From positions 62,001 through 126,000 of the forward strand of contig NZ_BAUX01000007.1 of NCBI RefSeq assembly GCF_002897035.1: DNA of 64,000 nucleotides. Reading direction: 5' to 3'. This DNA is from Methylopila sp. Yamaguchi (GTDB taxonomy: Bacteria; Pseudomonadota; Alphaproteobacteria; Rhizobiales; Methylopilaceae). The translations under genes and the position numbers were made by a program. Shown here piece after piece: positions 7,995-16,541 of this stretch (position 1 is the first letter of the stretch; the number at the start of each line of letters is the position of its first letter). Below the pieces are notes generated by a model. The model saw only the letters and a program-made list of their open reading frames with translations. It did not search any database and had not been told where the DNA came from.

Positions 7995-9332
7995 TTAGAG
8001 GGCGTCTCCGGACGCGGGGAACCATCGGTTCTCCGGCCGCGGCAGGCCGAGGTGATCGCGCAGCGTCCGGCCTTCGTAGGCGGCCCGGAAGATTCCGCGG
8101 CGGCGAAGCTCCGGGACCACGCGGTCGACGACATCGTCGAGCCCCTGCGGCAGATAGGGGAACATGACGTTGAAGCCGTCGCAGCCTTCCGCTTCCAGCC
8201 ACTCCTGCATGCCGTCGGCGATGGTCTGGGGCGTGCCGACGAAGGCGAGGCCGGAGTAGCCGCCGACGCGTTGCGCGATCTGCCGGATGGACAGGTTCTC
8301 GCGGCGGGCGAACGCGACGATCCGCTCTTGCGAGCTGCGGCTGGCGTTGGTGGCGGGCAGGTCCGGCAGCGGTCCGTCCGGATCGAAGCCGGAGACGTCG
8401 TGGCCGAGCATGGTGGAGAGCGATCCGAAGGCGCTGTCGACGTGCACCAGCGCGTCGAGCCGGGCGCGGCGTTCGCGCGCCTCCTCCACGCTATCGCCGA
8501 CGACGATGAACGCGCCTGGCAGGATCTTGAGATGATCGGGGTCGCGCCCGACGGCCGCCATCCGGCCTTTGACGTCCTTGTAGAACTCCTGCGCCTCGGC
8601 GAGCCGGCGCGGCGCGGCGAACACCACCTCCGCCGTCTCGGCCGCGAGCTGGCGGCCGGGCTCCGAGGCGCCAGCCTGCACGATCACCGGCCAACCCTGC
8701 GGCGGGCGAGCGATGTTGAGCGGACCCCGCACCGACAGAAACTCGCCCTTGTGGCCGAGCGCCCGCATGCGCGAGGGGTCGACGTAGACGCCGGCCTCGA
8801 CGTCGCGGACGAAGGCGTCGTCGGCGAAGGAGTCCCAGAGCCCGGTGACGACGTCCACGAACTCCCGCGCCCGCCGGTAGCGGTCGCCGTGCTCCACGTG
8901 CTCCTCGAGGCCGAAGTTCAGCGCCGCCTCCGGGTTCGAGGTGGTCACGACGTTCCAGCCGGCGCGCCCCTCCGACAGATGATCGAGCGAGGCGAAGCGG
9001 CGGGCGACGTGGTAGGGCGCGTCGAAGGTCGTTGAGGCCGTCGCGACCAGGCCGATCCGCTCCGTCACCGCGGCGAGCGCCGACAGCAGCGTGAACGGCT
9101 CGAACGAGGTCACCGTGTGGCTGCGCTTCAGCGCGTCCGCGGGCATGTTCAGCACAGCGAGGTGGTCCGCCATGAAGAAGGCGTCGAACGCGGCCTCCTC
9201 CAGACGCTGCGCCATGCGCTTGAGATGGCGGAAGTTGAAGTTCGCGTCGGGCCAGGCGCCGGGATAGCGCCAGGCGCCGGTGTGCAGGCTCACCGGGCGC
9301 ATGAAGGCGCCGAGCTTCAGTTGGCGCGCCAT
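7995..9332 (-). CDS. LLM-class flavin-dependent monooxygenase (NtaA/SnaA/DszA family)
   Basis: 445-residue bacterial-luciferase-fold monooxygenase that uses reduced FMN from a separate reductase. Family features include LGAFMRP near the N-terminus, the ADHLAVLN segment, RIGLVATASTTF, GRAGWNVVTTSN and SPYxQAGAS-like VIVQAGASEPGR. Relatives oxidise nitrilotriacetate, EDTA, dibenzothiophene sulfone or alkanesulfonates; the substrate here is unknown. The frame is open 28 codons further up, but ATG 9332 is chosen because GAGGAG lies just upstream and the family consensus begins there. No reductase or transporter gene is adjacent. The LacI remnant just downstream may be what is left of its regulator. 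Confidence 0.88.
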   Translation of the reverse strand: MARQLKLGAFMRPVSLHTGAWRYPGAWPDANFNFRHLKRMAQRLEEAAFDAFFMADHLAVLNMPADALKRSHTVTSFEPFTLLSALAAVTERIGLVATASTTFDAPYHVARRFASLDHLSEGRAGWNVVTTSNPEAALNFGLEEHVEHGDRYRRAREFVDVVTGLWDSFADDAFVRDVEAGVYVDPSRMRALGHKGEFLSVRGPLNIARPPQGWPVIVQAGASEPGRQLAAETAEVVFAAPRRLAEAQEFYKDVKGRMAAVGRDPDHLKILPGAFIVVGDSVEEARERRARLDALVHVDSAFGSLSTMLGHDVSGFDPDGPLPDLPATNASRSSQERIVAFARRENLSIRQIAQRVGGYSGLAFVGTPQTIADGMQEWLEAEGCDGFNVMFPYLPQGLDDVVDRVVPELRRRGIFRAAYEGRTLRDHLGLPRPENRWFPASGDAL

Positions 9333-10034
9333 GCGCAGCGTCTCCTCAGGTTCGGGATCACGCTTACGCCTCCCCGCCCGCGGCCGCCACTGCACGCGAA
9401 GCGGGTCTCCCTCCACAGGCGCGCGCGGCGCGGGATTGTGCAGTTGCCCAATTCGTGTTCAAGTCGATGCGCGACTGTGCGCCATCCGCCGCGCCGTTTC
9501 CGAATCGCCGCACGCCAAGCGCGTCAGCGATCAGCGGCTTCAGCGGAAAAAGGCCGGGCCCATAGCGACTTGCGGCGCGCTCCGCTCCGCGCGTCCGCCC
9601 GAAATACGCGGCCTTCGGGCCGCACGCTTCGTCGTGCGCGAAGACATCTACGGTCCACTCTTAAGATCTGCGACAACACATTGGGCGCGTCGAGCCGGCT
9701 CCGGCGGCGGTCGAATGAGCGGAGTGCGATGCAATCGGCTCAGATCTGCGGCGTACACAAACTATTGAACGCCGCCCAATCACGGCTGCGACTTTCGTCA
9801 CAGGCTCGACAACTTCCGTCAGACGCAGCCTTCGACCCGAGGCGGCAAAGAACAACTCAGATTATCCTCGCCATCCGCAAGGATGAGGCGTCCGGTCGCA
9901 CTGTGTTCCGAATGTCTCATATCGATGACGATCGTCGTTCGCGAGAACTATCCCCCCTCGCGCCCGGCAGAATTCCGCGGATACTGCGATTGCGAATGGC
10001 AGTTCTGTCGAAAACAGTTTCGGGGATTAAGCAA
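9333..10034. other. 702-base intergenic region between the monooxygenase and the porin gene
   Basis: No ORF here has convincing protein-like composition. Two small signals are visible: a GCGGCC-TTCG-GGCCGC stem-loop at 9608-9623 and a perfect GACGATCGTC palindrome at 9927-9936. The last 300 bases are clearly richer in A and T than the flanks and should contain the promoters for the two divergent genes. A long leader or small RNA is possible but not demonstrable. Confidence 0.4.
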
Positions 10035-10847
10035 ATGATTAAGAACGCGGGGATCGCGCTTGCTCTGGGCGCGTCGTTCGCCCTCGCGGGGGCTGGGCAG
10101 GCTTCGGCCGCCGACCTCTCGGCGCCGGAGACCCTTGTCACCGAAGTGACGCCGGTGTGGGACGTCGCTTTCGGCGTCGCCTTCATGAACGACTACCGCA
10201 CGCGCGGCATCAGCAACTCCGCCAAGGATCCGGCGATCCAGGGCTACGCCGAGCTGCAGGCCTTCGACTGGCTCTACGCGGGCATCTGGGCGTCGAACGT
10301 CAACGGCTTCTCGACCGATCCCTCGGCCGAAATCGACCTCTACGGCGGCGTGCGCCACACCTTCGGCGCCCTCACCCTGGACGGCGGCGCGCTGTTCTAC
10401 TGGTACCCGGGCGAGACCGGCGGCGAGACCAACTACTGGGAGCTGTCGTTCAAGCCGAGCTACGCGATCAGCGACGACCTCGTGATCAGCGGCACGCTGC
10501 TGTACGGCTGGGACATCGGCAACGCTGGCGGCGACGGCCTCTACCTGGTGGGCGGCGCCAAGTACACCCTGCCCTTCCAGACCATTCCCGACGTCGCCTT
10601 CTACGTCTCGGGCGAGTTCGGCAAGCAGTGGCTCGGCAAGACCGACTCCGGCTTCAACCCGAAGAACTATCTGACCTGGAACGCCGGCGTCGGCGCCACC
10701 TACAAGGCGGCGACCCTCGACGTGCGCTACATCGACACCGACCTCAGCAAGAACGAGTGCGCCTTCAACACCGGCGCGCGCGGCTGGTGCGGCTCGACGG
10801 CCCTCGTGAAGCTGTCGTTCGACACCGCCTTCAGCAAGCTCAAGTAA
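10035..10847 (+). CDS. TorF-family putative outer-membrane porin
   Basis: 270 residues with a clear signal peptide (Lys3, then a hydrophobic core, cleavage near QASA-AD at residue 25). The mature part is made of alternating aromatic/polar beta-strand stretches, with DYRTRGISNS near the N-terminus, which is typical of the TIGR02001 family. The last residue is Lys rather than the usual Phe/Trp of many porins. Function is unknown beyond outer-membrane location. ATG 10035 gives a proper signal peptide; in-frame ATG 9996 would add 13 residues. It is followed by a strong terminator and appears monocistronic. Confidence 0.85.
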   Translation: MIKNAGIALALGASFALAGAGQASAADLSAPETLVTEVTPVWDVAFGVAFMNDYRTRGISNSAKDPAIQGYAELQAFDWLYAGIWASNVNGFSTDPSAEIDLYGGVRHTFGALTLDGGALFYWYPGETGGETNYWELSFKPSYAISDDLVISGTLLYGWDIGNAGGDGLYLVGGAKYTLPFQTIPDVAFYVSGEFGKQWLGKTDSGFNPKNYLTWNAGVGATYKAATLDVRYIDTDLSKNECAFNTGARGWCGSTALVKLSFDTAFSKLK

Positions 10848-10857
10848 GCTTCTAAGA

Positions 10858-10894
10858 AAAAGGGGGCCGCGCCGGCCGGCGCGGCCCCCTTTTG
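10858..10894 (+). terminator. Strong Rho-independent terminator after the porin gene
   Basis: A-rich left arm and GGGGGCCGCGCC pair with GGCGCGGCCCCC, then TTTT. The stem is nearly perfect and the A/T flanks make it symmetrical, but only the plus-strand gene needs it. Confidence 0.92.
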
Positions 10895-10910
10895 ATGTCT
10901 GGAGCCGGCC

Positions 10911-11252
10911 ATGAACGGCGTCCCCGCTTACGTCCTGCTCGCCCTCGCCATCGTCGCGGAGGTCATCGGGACCTCAGCGCTGAAGGCGTCCGACGGGCTC
11001 TCGCGCCTTGGGCCGAGCCTGGTCACTCTGCTCGGCTACGGCGTCGCGTTTTACCTCCTCTCCCACGTCCTGAAGACGATCCCCACCGGCGTCGCCTACG
11101 CGATCTGGTCCGGCGGCGGCATCGTGCTGATCGCGCTGGTCGGCGTCGTTTGGTTCCGCCAGGCTCTCGACGGGCCGGCGCTCGTCGGCGTCGGGCTGAT
11201 TCTCGCGGGGGTGATGGTGGTGACGCTGTTCTCGAAGTCCGTCGCGCACTGA
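10911..11252 (+). CDS. Small multidrug resistance (SMR) family efflux protein
   Basis: 113 residues with four membrane helices. The essential proton/substrate-binding Glu is at position 17 (IVAEVIGTSALK), matching EmrE Glu14, and the GVAYAIWSGGGIV motif in helix 3 is that of SMR pumps such as EmrE and QacE. These work as antiparallel dimers that exchange protons for cationic compounds; some relatives export betaine and choline, which is interesting because a choline locus begins 10 bases further on, convergently. That link is only positional. Confidence 0.93.
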   Translation: MNGVPAYVLLALAIVAEVIGTSALKASDGLSRLGPSLVTLLGYGVAFYLLSHVLKTIPTGVAYAIWSGGGIVLIALVGVVWFRQALDGPALVGVGLILAGVMVVTLFSKSVAH

Positions 11253-11261
11253 CGCGGAGCG

Positions 11262-13151
11262 TCAGCCTGCATCGGCGTCGCAGGCGAGCGTCCGGCGCAC
11301 CCGCCCGTAGACGCTGGCCCCCGGGTCCAGCCAGTCCTCCTCGGCCGCGGCGAAGCCGCGCCCCCAATCGTTGATCCGGCAGACCGCCGCCTCCGCGTCG
11401 CGCGCCAGCCGGCGCGCCCTGGCCACGTCCCCCACGTAGACCCCGAGCGACAACCCCGGCCCCAGCGCTCTAAGCCGCGCCGCGGCGTCGGCGTTGGTCG
11501 CCACGCCGCATGTGAGAACGATCGGCGCGAACACGGGGGCGCGCGCGATGGCCATGTCTTCATGGCCGTCGTCGAGCAGCGTCGGCTTGAGGAAGGCAGC
11601 ACGGCTCCGGGCGCCCGGATCCTCCGCGCGACCGCCGAGCTTCACCCGCGCGCCGTCGCGCCGCGCCGCTTCGATCAGCGCGAGCGCGCGCTCGAGCTGA
11701 TCGCGCGAGGCCATGGGGCCGACCTCGACCGCCGGATCCATCGGATCGCCCATCGCAAGCGCGGCCATTTCCGCGCGAAGCCGCTCGACGAGCGTTTGAC
11801 GCGCGGCCTCGGCGACGAAGACGATCGTCTCACTCAGCGCGCGCGCGCGAGCGAACCGCCGCGCGCCGCGCGCGATCTCGAAAGCCGCGCGCGCGACATC
11901 GGCGTCATCGGTCACCAGCACCGCAGATTTCCGCGGCGCGTCCGCCCAGCCCACAGAGGGGCCGCCGGCGGCCCGCGCCGCCCGGTCGGCGTCGTCGCCG
12001 CCCAGCACTTCGAACGCGCCCTCGGGCGCGCCCGCCTCGCGCGCGATCGCCGCGAGGCGGGACAGGGCTCGGGTCTTCCGCGCCGCGGAGCACGCGACCG
12101 CCGTCGCGCCTTCGGCCAGCGCCGGCCCGACGCCACGGCTCGCAAGCAGCAGCGGCGCGCTCCAATGGGCCGGGGCCAGGATGGAGGCCGGCGGGCAGCG
12201 GTCCGCCCAGCCGCTCCGGCCGCCGCCGAAATCGACGTGGTCGGCCGCCGGCGCCGCGGCTTGCTCGGCGGCGCGCTCGAAGGCGCGGATCACTCGCGGC
12301 AGGTCGTGCGCCTCGACGTCGGCCACCGGGCGACCGGTGTCGCGCGCCTCCAGCCGGGCGATCGCTTTGCGTTCGTCACGCAAGCGCAACGCCACGCGCC
12401 GCAGCACCTCGCCCCGCTCCCCGCGCGTCGCGGTCCGCCAGGCGAGGCTTCCGCCCGCGTCCGACGACCTCCACGAGCGGGCCGGCGTGGAGGGCGCCGC
12501 GGCTTGCGCGGGGACCGAGGCCGGGCTCGACGCGCCTTCCCGCGCGATCAGAAGGGTGACGAGCTCCCGCACGATCGATCGGGCCTCGGACCCATCGGAC
12601 CTGACGACTCCGGTCGAGTGCGACTGCAGCCAGAGGCCGTCGATCGTCGCGGCGATGAAGGAGACGGAGATTTCGAGCCGCGCGGGATCCACCAGGGGCC
12701 GCAGCCCGTAGCGCAGGTTCGCCCGCATGCGCTGCTGGTAGATCGACTGCACCCGGCGGTAGGGCTCGGAGTGCATGATCTGGCCCCAGAACGCCAGCCA
12801 GACGGCGCTGGTGCGCGGATCGAACTCCTCTGGCGCAAGCGCCGACTCCGGGACCGCAAGCACCCGCTCCAGCGGCGTGCGCGCCGCGCGCAGCCGCGCG
12901 GCCGTCGCCCGTGCGAGCCTCGCCGCCATGAACCGCAGCGTCGCCTCCAGCAGCCCGTCCTTGTCGCCGAAATAATGCGCGAACAGTCCTTGGCTGACGC
13001 CGGCGCGGCGCGCGATCTCGCCGAGCGACGCCGCCTTGAAGCCGACGTCGGACACGGTTTCGATCGTCGCTTCGATCAAATGCCGCCGGCGCTCCGCTTC
13101 GAAGCTGCGCATGGGCTCGGACGGCACGGCGGCGGACTGCGGTGGGGCCAT
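11262..13151 (-). CDS. betI: BetI-type TetR repressor fused to a degenerate aldehyde dehydrogenase domain
   Basis: 629 residues in one uninterrupted frame. Residues 1-205 are a BetI regulator: a TetR helix-turn-helix with SLGEIARRAGVSQGLFAHYF followed by the BetI ligand domain. After an Ala/Pro/Ser linker (206-235), residues 236-629 align with the aldehyde dehydrogenase family, most clearly ERGEVLRRVALRLRDE and EARDTGRPVADVE. The active site is gone: the Cys position is Ala438, the catalytic Asn in WNYP is Ser331, the NAD-site Lys in KPSE is lost, and about 30 residues spanning the FTGG nucleotide motif are deleted. It reads divergently from choX and close to real betB. I infer a repressor whose dead dehydrogenase half may sense betaine aldehyde or help oligomerisation. 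ATG 13151 is chosen; ATG 13112 is possible. Standard BetI is about 200 residues. Confidence 0.85.
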   Translation of the reverse strand: MAPPQSAAVPSEPMRSFEAERRRHLIEATIETVSDVGFKAASLGEIARRAGVSQGLFAHYFGDKDGLLEATLRFMAARLARATAARLRAARTPLERVLAVPESALAPEEFDPRTSAVWLAFWGQIMHSEPYRRVQSIYQQRMRANLRYGLRPLVDPARLEISVSFIAATIDGLWLQSHSTGVVRSDGSEARSIVRELVTLLIAREGASSPASVPAQAAAPSTPARSWRSSDAGGSLAWRTATRGERGEVLRRVALRLRDERKAIARLEARDTGRPVADVEAHDLPRVIRAFERAAEQAAAPAADHVDFGGGRSGWADRCPPASILAPAHWSAPLLLASRGVGPALAEGATAVACSAARKTRALSRLAAIAREAGAPEGAFEVLGGDDADRAARAAGGPSVGWADAPRKSAVLVTDDADVARAAFEIARGARRFARARALSETIVFVAEAARQTLVERLRAEMAALAMGDPMDPAVEVGPMASRDQLERALALIEAARRDGARVKLGGRAEDPGARSRAAFLKPTLLDDGHEDMAIARAPVFAPIVLTCGVATNADAAARLRALGPGLSLGVYVGDVARARRLARDAEAAVCRINDWGRGFAAAEEDWLDPGASVYGRVRRTLACDADAG

Positions 13152-13170
13152 GTCCAAAGCATACGACGCC

Positions 13171-13188
13171 GTTGAACATCTGTTCAAC
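13171..13188. promoter_or_regulatory. Candidate BetI operator 1 (betI side)
   Basis: Perfect inverted repeat GTTGAAC-ATCT-GTTCAAC, 20 bases upstream of the betI start. It has the TTGAAC/GTTCAA half-sites expected of BetI boxes, and its position suggests autoregulation. Confidence 0.7.
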
Positions 13189-13323
13189 AGCGTTCTGGCA
13201 AACGGCTTCGCTTTCCATGCCGTCGCGCCCGCGCTACGCTGCACAGCACAATTTTTGAACAGAATGACGCACCATAAATCAATAATATGGCTGATTTTGC
13301 GCCGCAACAGCTCATTTTTTGCT

Positions 13324-13341
13324 ATTGAACGATCATTCAAT
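13324..13341. promoter_or_regulatory. Candidate BetI operator 2 (choX side)
   Basis: ATTGAAC-GATC-ATTCAAT has the same 7-4-7 geometry as the site at 13171 with one mismatch between arms. It lies 60 bases before choX in an AT-rich stretch likely to hold the promoter. A lone half-site TTGAAC is also present at 13255. Confidence 0.65.
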
Positions 13342-13400
13342 GCGTTCTAACGATTTAGTCACGCCAGTTGAAGCCCCGTTCACCTTGGAGGGTCTCCGTG

Positions 13401-14348
13401 ATGCGTCTCCGCATGCTTCTGTCCGCGATCTGCGCAGCCGGACTCCTCGGCGGGGCACCCGCCCTGGCGGCCGAGCCGGCCGCCTGCAAGACTGTCCGGT
13501 TCGCCGACGTCGGTTGGACCGACATCACCTCCACCACCGCCATCGCGTCACGTATTCTCGAAGGTCTCGGCTACCAGACCAAGACCCAGGTGCTGTCCGT
13601 GCCGGTGACCTACGCCTCGCTGAAGTCCAAGGACATCGACGTTTTCCTTGGCAACTGGATGCCGACGATGGAGGCAGACCGCAAACCCTACGTGGAGGCC
13701 AAGCAGATCGACGTGATTGGGCCGAACCTGACCGGCGCGAAGTACACGTTGGCGGTGCCGACCTATCTCTACGACAAGGGCCTCAAGACCTTCGCCGACA
13801 TCGAGAAGTTCAAGGACGAGCTGCACGACAAGATCTACGGCATCGAGCCGGGCAACGACGGCAACCGGCTGATCCTCGGCATGATCAAGGACGGTAAGTT
13901 CGGCCTCAAGGGCTTCGATCTGGTCGAGTCGAGCGAACAGGGCATGCTGGCGCAGGTCGACCGCGCCCAGCGGCGCAAGGAGGCGATCGTCTTCCTCGGC
14001 TGGGAGCCGCATCCCATGAACACGAAGTATTCGATCAAGTATCTCGAGGGCGGCGACGACGTGTTCGGCCCGAACCTGGGCGGCGCAGAGATCTACACCA
14101 ACCTGCGCGCGGGCTACGCCGGCGAGTGCCCCAACCTCGGGACCTTCTTCAACAAGCTGACCTTCACACTCGACACCGAGAACAAGGTCATGGGCGCGAT
14201 CCTGTTCGACGGCATGGACGGCGGCAAGGCCGCCGAGAGCTGGCTGAAGGCCGAGCCCGAGGCCTGGAAGGGATGGCTCGACGGCGTGACCACCATCGAT
14301 GGCCAGCCCGGCCTGCCGGCGGTGCGGAAGAGCCTCGGACTGAACTGA
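13401..14348 (+). CDS. choX: Choline ABC transporter, periplasmic substrate-binding protein
   Basis: 315 residues with a signal peptide ending near ALAA-EP (about residue 24). The choline cation cage of ChoX is complete: Trp39 (DVGWTD), Trp86 (LGNWMP), Tyr115 (AKYTLA) and Trp201 (LGWEPH), each exactly four residues before the counterparts in Sinorhizobium meliloti ChoX (43, 90, 119, 205). That makes choline rather than betaine the likely ligand. ATG 13401 follows GGAGGG at good spacing and gives a normal signal peptide. It is the first gene of choXWV-betB-betA, behind the candidate BetI operator. Confidence 0.95.
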   Translation: MRLRMLLSAICAAGLLGGAPALAAEPAACKTVRFADVGWTDITSTTAIASRILEGLGYQTKTQVLSVPVTYASLKSKDIDVFLGNWMPTMEADRKPYVEAKQIDVIGPNLTGAKYTLAVPTYLYDKGLKTFADIEKFKDELHDKIYGIEPGNDGNRLILGMIKDGKFGLKGFDLVESSEQGMLAQVDRAQRRKEAIVFLGWEPHPMNTKYSIKYLEGGDDVFGPNLGGAEIYTNLRAGYAGECPNLGTFFNKLTFTLDTENKVMGAILFDGMDGGKAAESWLKAEPEAWKGWLDGVTTIDGQPGLPAVRKSLGLN

Positions 14349-14457
14349 TCCTTTGACCGGGCGGCGCGCTTGATCGCCGCCCGCCGCCCCGAGCCGCCGC
14401 GGCGCGCTGGGGTCTCTCCGCCGCAGACATCGCTTCGCCTCGAGCAGAGGACTGCGC

Positions 14458-15315
14458 ATGACCGACTGGCTGACCACGCACAAGATCCCGCTTGGACCTG
14501 TGCTCGCGACGGCGATCGAATGGCTGACCGACCACGGCCAGGCGTTTTTCGACTTCATCGCGATCGCGCTCTCGGCGCTCGTCGACGGCCTCACCGACCT
14601 CCTGCTGTGGATTCCCGCGCTGATCCTTGTCGCGGCTTTCGCGATAGGGGCCTATGCGCTTCACCGTTCGATCGGCCTCGTCGTCTTCATCGTCCTGTCG
14701 CTGCTGCTGGTGATCAACCTCGGCTACTGGGAGGCGACGATGCAGACGCTCTCCCTGGTGATCTGGGCGACGGCGACCTGCATCGTGATCGGCGTCCCCG
14801 TCGGCATCGCCGCCGCGCATCGGCCTTGGCTCTACCAGGCGATCCGGCCCGTGCTCGACCTGATGCAGACGATCCCGACCTTCGTGTACCTGATCCCGAC
14901 CCTCGTGCTGTTCGGCCTCGGCACGGTGCCGGGCGTGATCTCGACGGTGATCTTCGCGCTGCCCGCGCCGATCCGCCTGACGCAGCTCGGCGTCTCGACC
15001 GTGCCGGAGGCGCTGCGGGAGGCGGCGCTCGCCTATGGCGCGACCAAGCGGCAGCTGCTGTTCAAGGTGGAGTTGCCGCACGCCATGCCGACGATCCTCG
15101 CCGGCGTCACCCAGTGCATCATGCTCAGCCTGTCGATGGTGGTGATCGCCGCCCTCGTCGGCGCGGACGGCCTCGGCAAACCGGTCGTTCGGGCGCTGAA
15201 CTCCGTCAACATCTCCATGGGCTTCGAGGCCGGCATCGCCATCGTCATCCTCGCGATCATCCTCGACCGCGTGTGCAAGCGGCCCGAGCGCCGCGCCAAG
15301 AGGAGGTCGGCATGA
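14458..15315 (+). CDS. choW: Choline ABC transporter permease
   Basis: 285-residue inner-membrane permease of the ProW/OpuAB class with about six helices and the EAA loop that contacts the ATPase (VPEALREAALAYGATKRQLLFKVELPHA region, about residues 183-209). TIPTFVYLIPTLVLFG in the fourth helix is typical of choline/betaine systems. It sits 109 bases after choX and overlaps choV by four bases (ATGA). Confidence 0.93.
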   Translation: MTDWLTTHKIPLGPVLATAIEWLTDHGQAFFDFIAIALSALVDGLTDLLLWIPALILVAAFAIGAYALHRSIGLVVFIVLSLLLVINLGYWEATMQTLSLVIWATATCIVIGVPVGIAAAHRPWLYQAIRPVLDLMQTIPTFVYLIPTLVLFGLGTVPGVISTVIFALPAPIRLTQLGVSTVPEALREAALAYGATKRQLLFKVELPHAMPTILAGVTQCIMLSLSMVVIAALVGADGLGKPVVRALNSVNISMGFEAGIAIVILAIILDRVCKRPERRAKRRSA

Positions 15316-16541
15316 CCATCCCCGCCGAACCGGGCGTCGCCGCCGCCGCTCCCGCGGCGACGCCGAGCCGCGCCGACAACGCCGTCGAACTGCGCGACCT
15401 CGCGATCATTTTCGGCCGGACGAAGGAGGCGCTCGCCCTCGCCGACGAGGGCGCGAACCGCGACGAGATCCGCGACAAGACCGGCGCGATCCTCGGCGCC
15501 TACGGGGTCAACCTCGACATCCGCAAGGGCGAGATTTGCGTGCTGATGGGCCTCTCCGGCTCTGGCAAGTCGACCGTGCTGCGCGCCGTGAACGGGCTTA
15601 ACAAGACCGCGCGCGGTGAGGTGATGGTGCGCCACGAGGGCGCGCTGGTGGACGTCGCGACCTGTGGGCCCAAGACCCTGCGCGACATCCGCCTCAAGAC
15701 CGTCTCCATGGTGTTCCAGCAGTTCGGCCTCCTGCCCTGGCGCAGCGTGCGCGACAACGTCGGCTTCGGCCTCGAGATCCGCGGCATGGGCGCGGCGGAG
15801 CGGCGCGCCATCGTCGACGAGAAGCTCGAGATGGTCGGCCTCTCGAACTGGGCCGACAAGCAGGTGCAGGAGCTCTCCGGCGGCATGCAGCAGCGCGTGG
15901 GCCTCGCCCGCGCTTTCGCCACCGACGCCGACATCCTGCTGATGGACGAGCCGTTCTCTGCGCTCGACCCGCTGATCCGCGACAAGCTGCAGGACGACCT
16001 GCTCGCGCTGCAGGAGAAGCTGCACAAGACCATCATTTTCGTGAGCCACGACCTGTCCGAGGCGCTGAAGATCGGCAACCGCATCGCCATCATGGAGGGC
16101 GGCCGCGTCGTGCAGTTCGGCGCGCCGGCCGACATCATGCTGCGCCCCGCGGACGCCTACGTCGCCGAGTTCGTGAAGCGCATGAACCCGCTGGAGGTGC
16201 TGTCCGTCGACGCCGTGATGAGGCCGACCGCCGACCTCACCCGCGCCGCCGGCGCCGTGCTGTTGGACGGCGACGGCGGAGCGGTCGCGCTGACGCTCTG
16301 CAGCGAGGGCAAGCCGCTGACGCTGATGATCAATGGCCAGGTCCGGACGATCGGAGCGGTCGACGTCTCGGGCGCCGTCACCCGGCAGGGCGACATCGTC
16401 GTGGCGCCCGCCGAGCTGCCGCTCAAGGCCGCGATCGACGTGCGCCGACAGTCGAACTACCCGATCGCGCTCGTCGACCAGCTCGGCCGCCTCGCCGGGC
16501 TCTGCGATCACGAGGACATCTACAAGGGCCTGCTGCGATGA
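15312..16541 (+). CDS. choV: Choline ABC transporter ATP-binding protein
   Basis: 409 residues. Walker [10 protein letters not shown], signature LSGGM, Walker B ILLMDEP and the H-loop VSHD are all intact. A C-terminal extension after residue 290 is CBS-like, as in ProV/OpuAA, where it senses ionic strength. The start is fixed by the ATGA overlap with choW and by GGAGG at 15302-15306. It powers choline import into the cytoplasm for oxidation by BetA and BetB; its stop overlaps the betB start. Confidence 0.94.
   Translation: MTIPAEPGVAAAAPAATPSRADNAVELRDLAIIFGRTKEALALADEGANRDEIRDKTGAILGAYGVNLDIRKGEICVLMGLSGSGKSTVLRAVNGLNKTARGEVMVRHEGALVDVATCGPKTLRDIRLKTVSMVFQQFGLLPWRSVRDNVGFGLEIRGMGAAERRAIVDEKLEMVGLSNWADKQVQELSGGMQQRVGLARAFATDADILLMDEPFSALDPLIRDKLQDDLLALQEKLHKTIIFVSHDLSEALKIGNRIAIMEGGRVVQFGAPADIMLRPADAYVAEFVKRMNPLEVLSVDAVMRPTADLTRAAGAVLLDGDGGAVALTLCSEGKPLTLMINGQVRTIGAVDVSGAVTRQGDIVVAPAELPLKAAIDVRRQSNYPIALVDQLGRLAGLCDHEDIYKGLLR

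Noticed and set aside
9117-10034. N-terminal extension of the porin frame by 306 codons
   Set aside because: The extension is antisense to the LLM monooxygenase and then noncoding; ATG 10035 starts a textbook signal peptide.
14370-15311. Upstream extension of choV by 314 codons
   Set aside because: It overlaps choW entirely in another frame; the ATGA overlap with GGAGG before it fixes the choV start at 15312.
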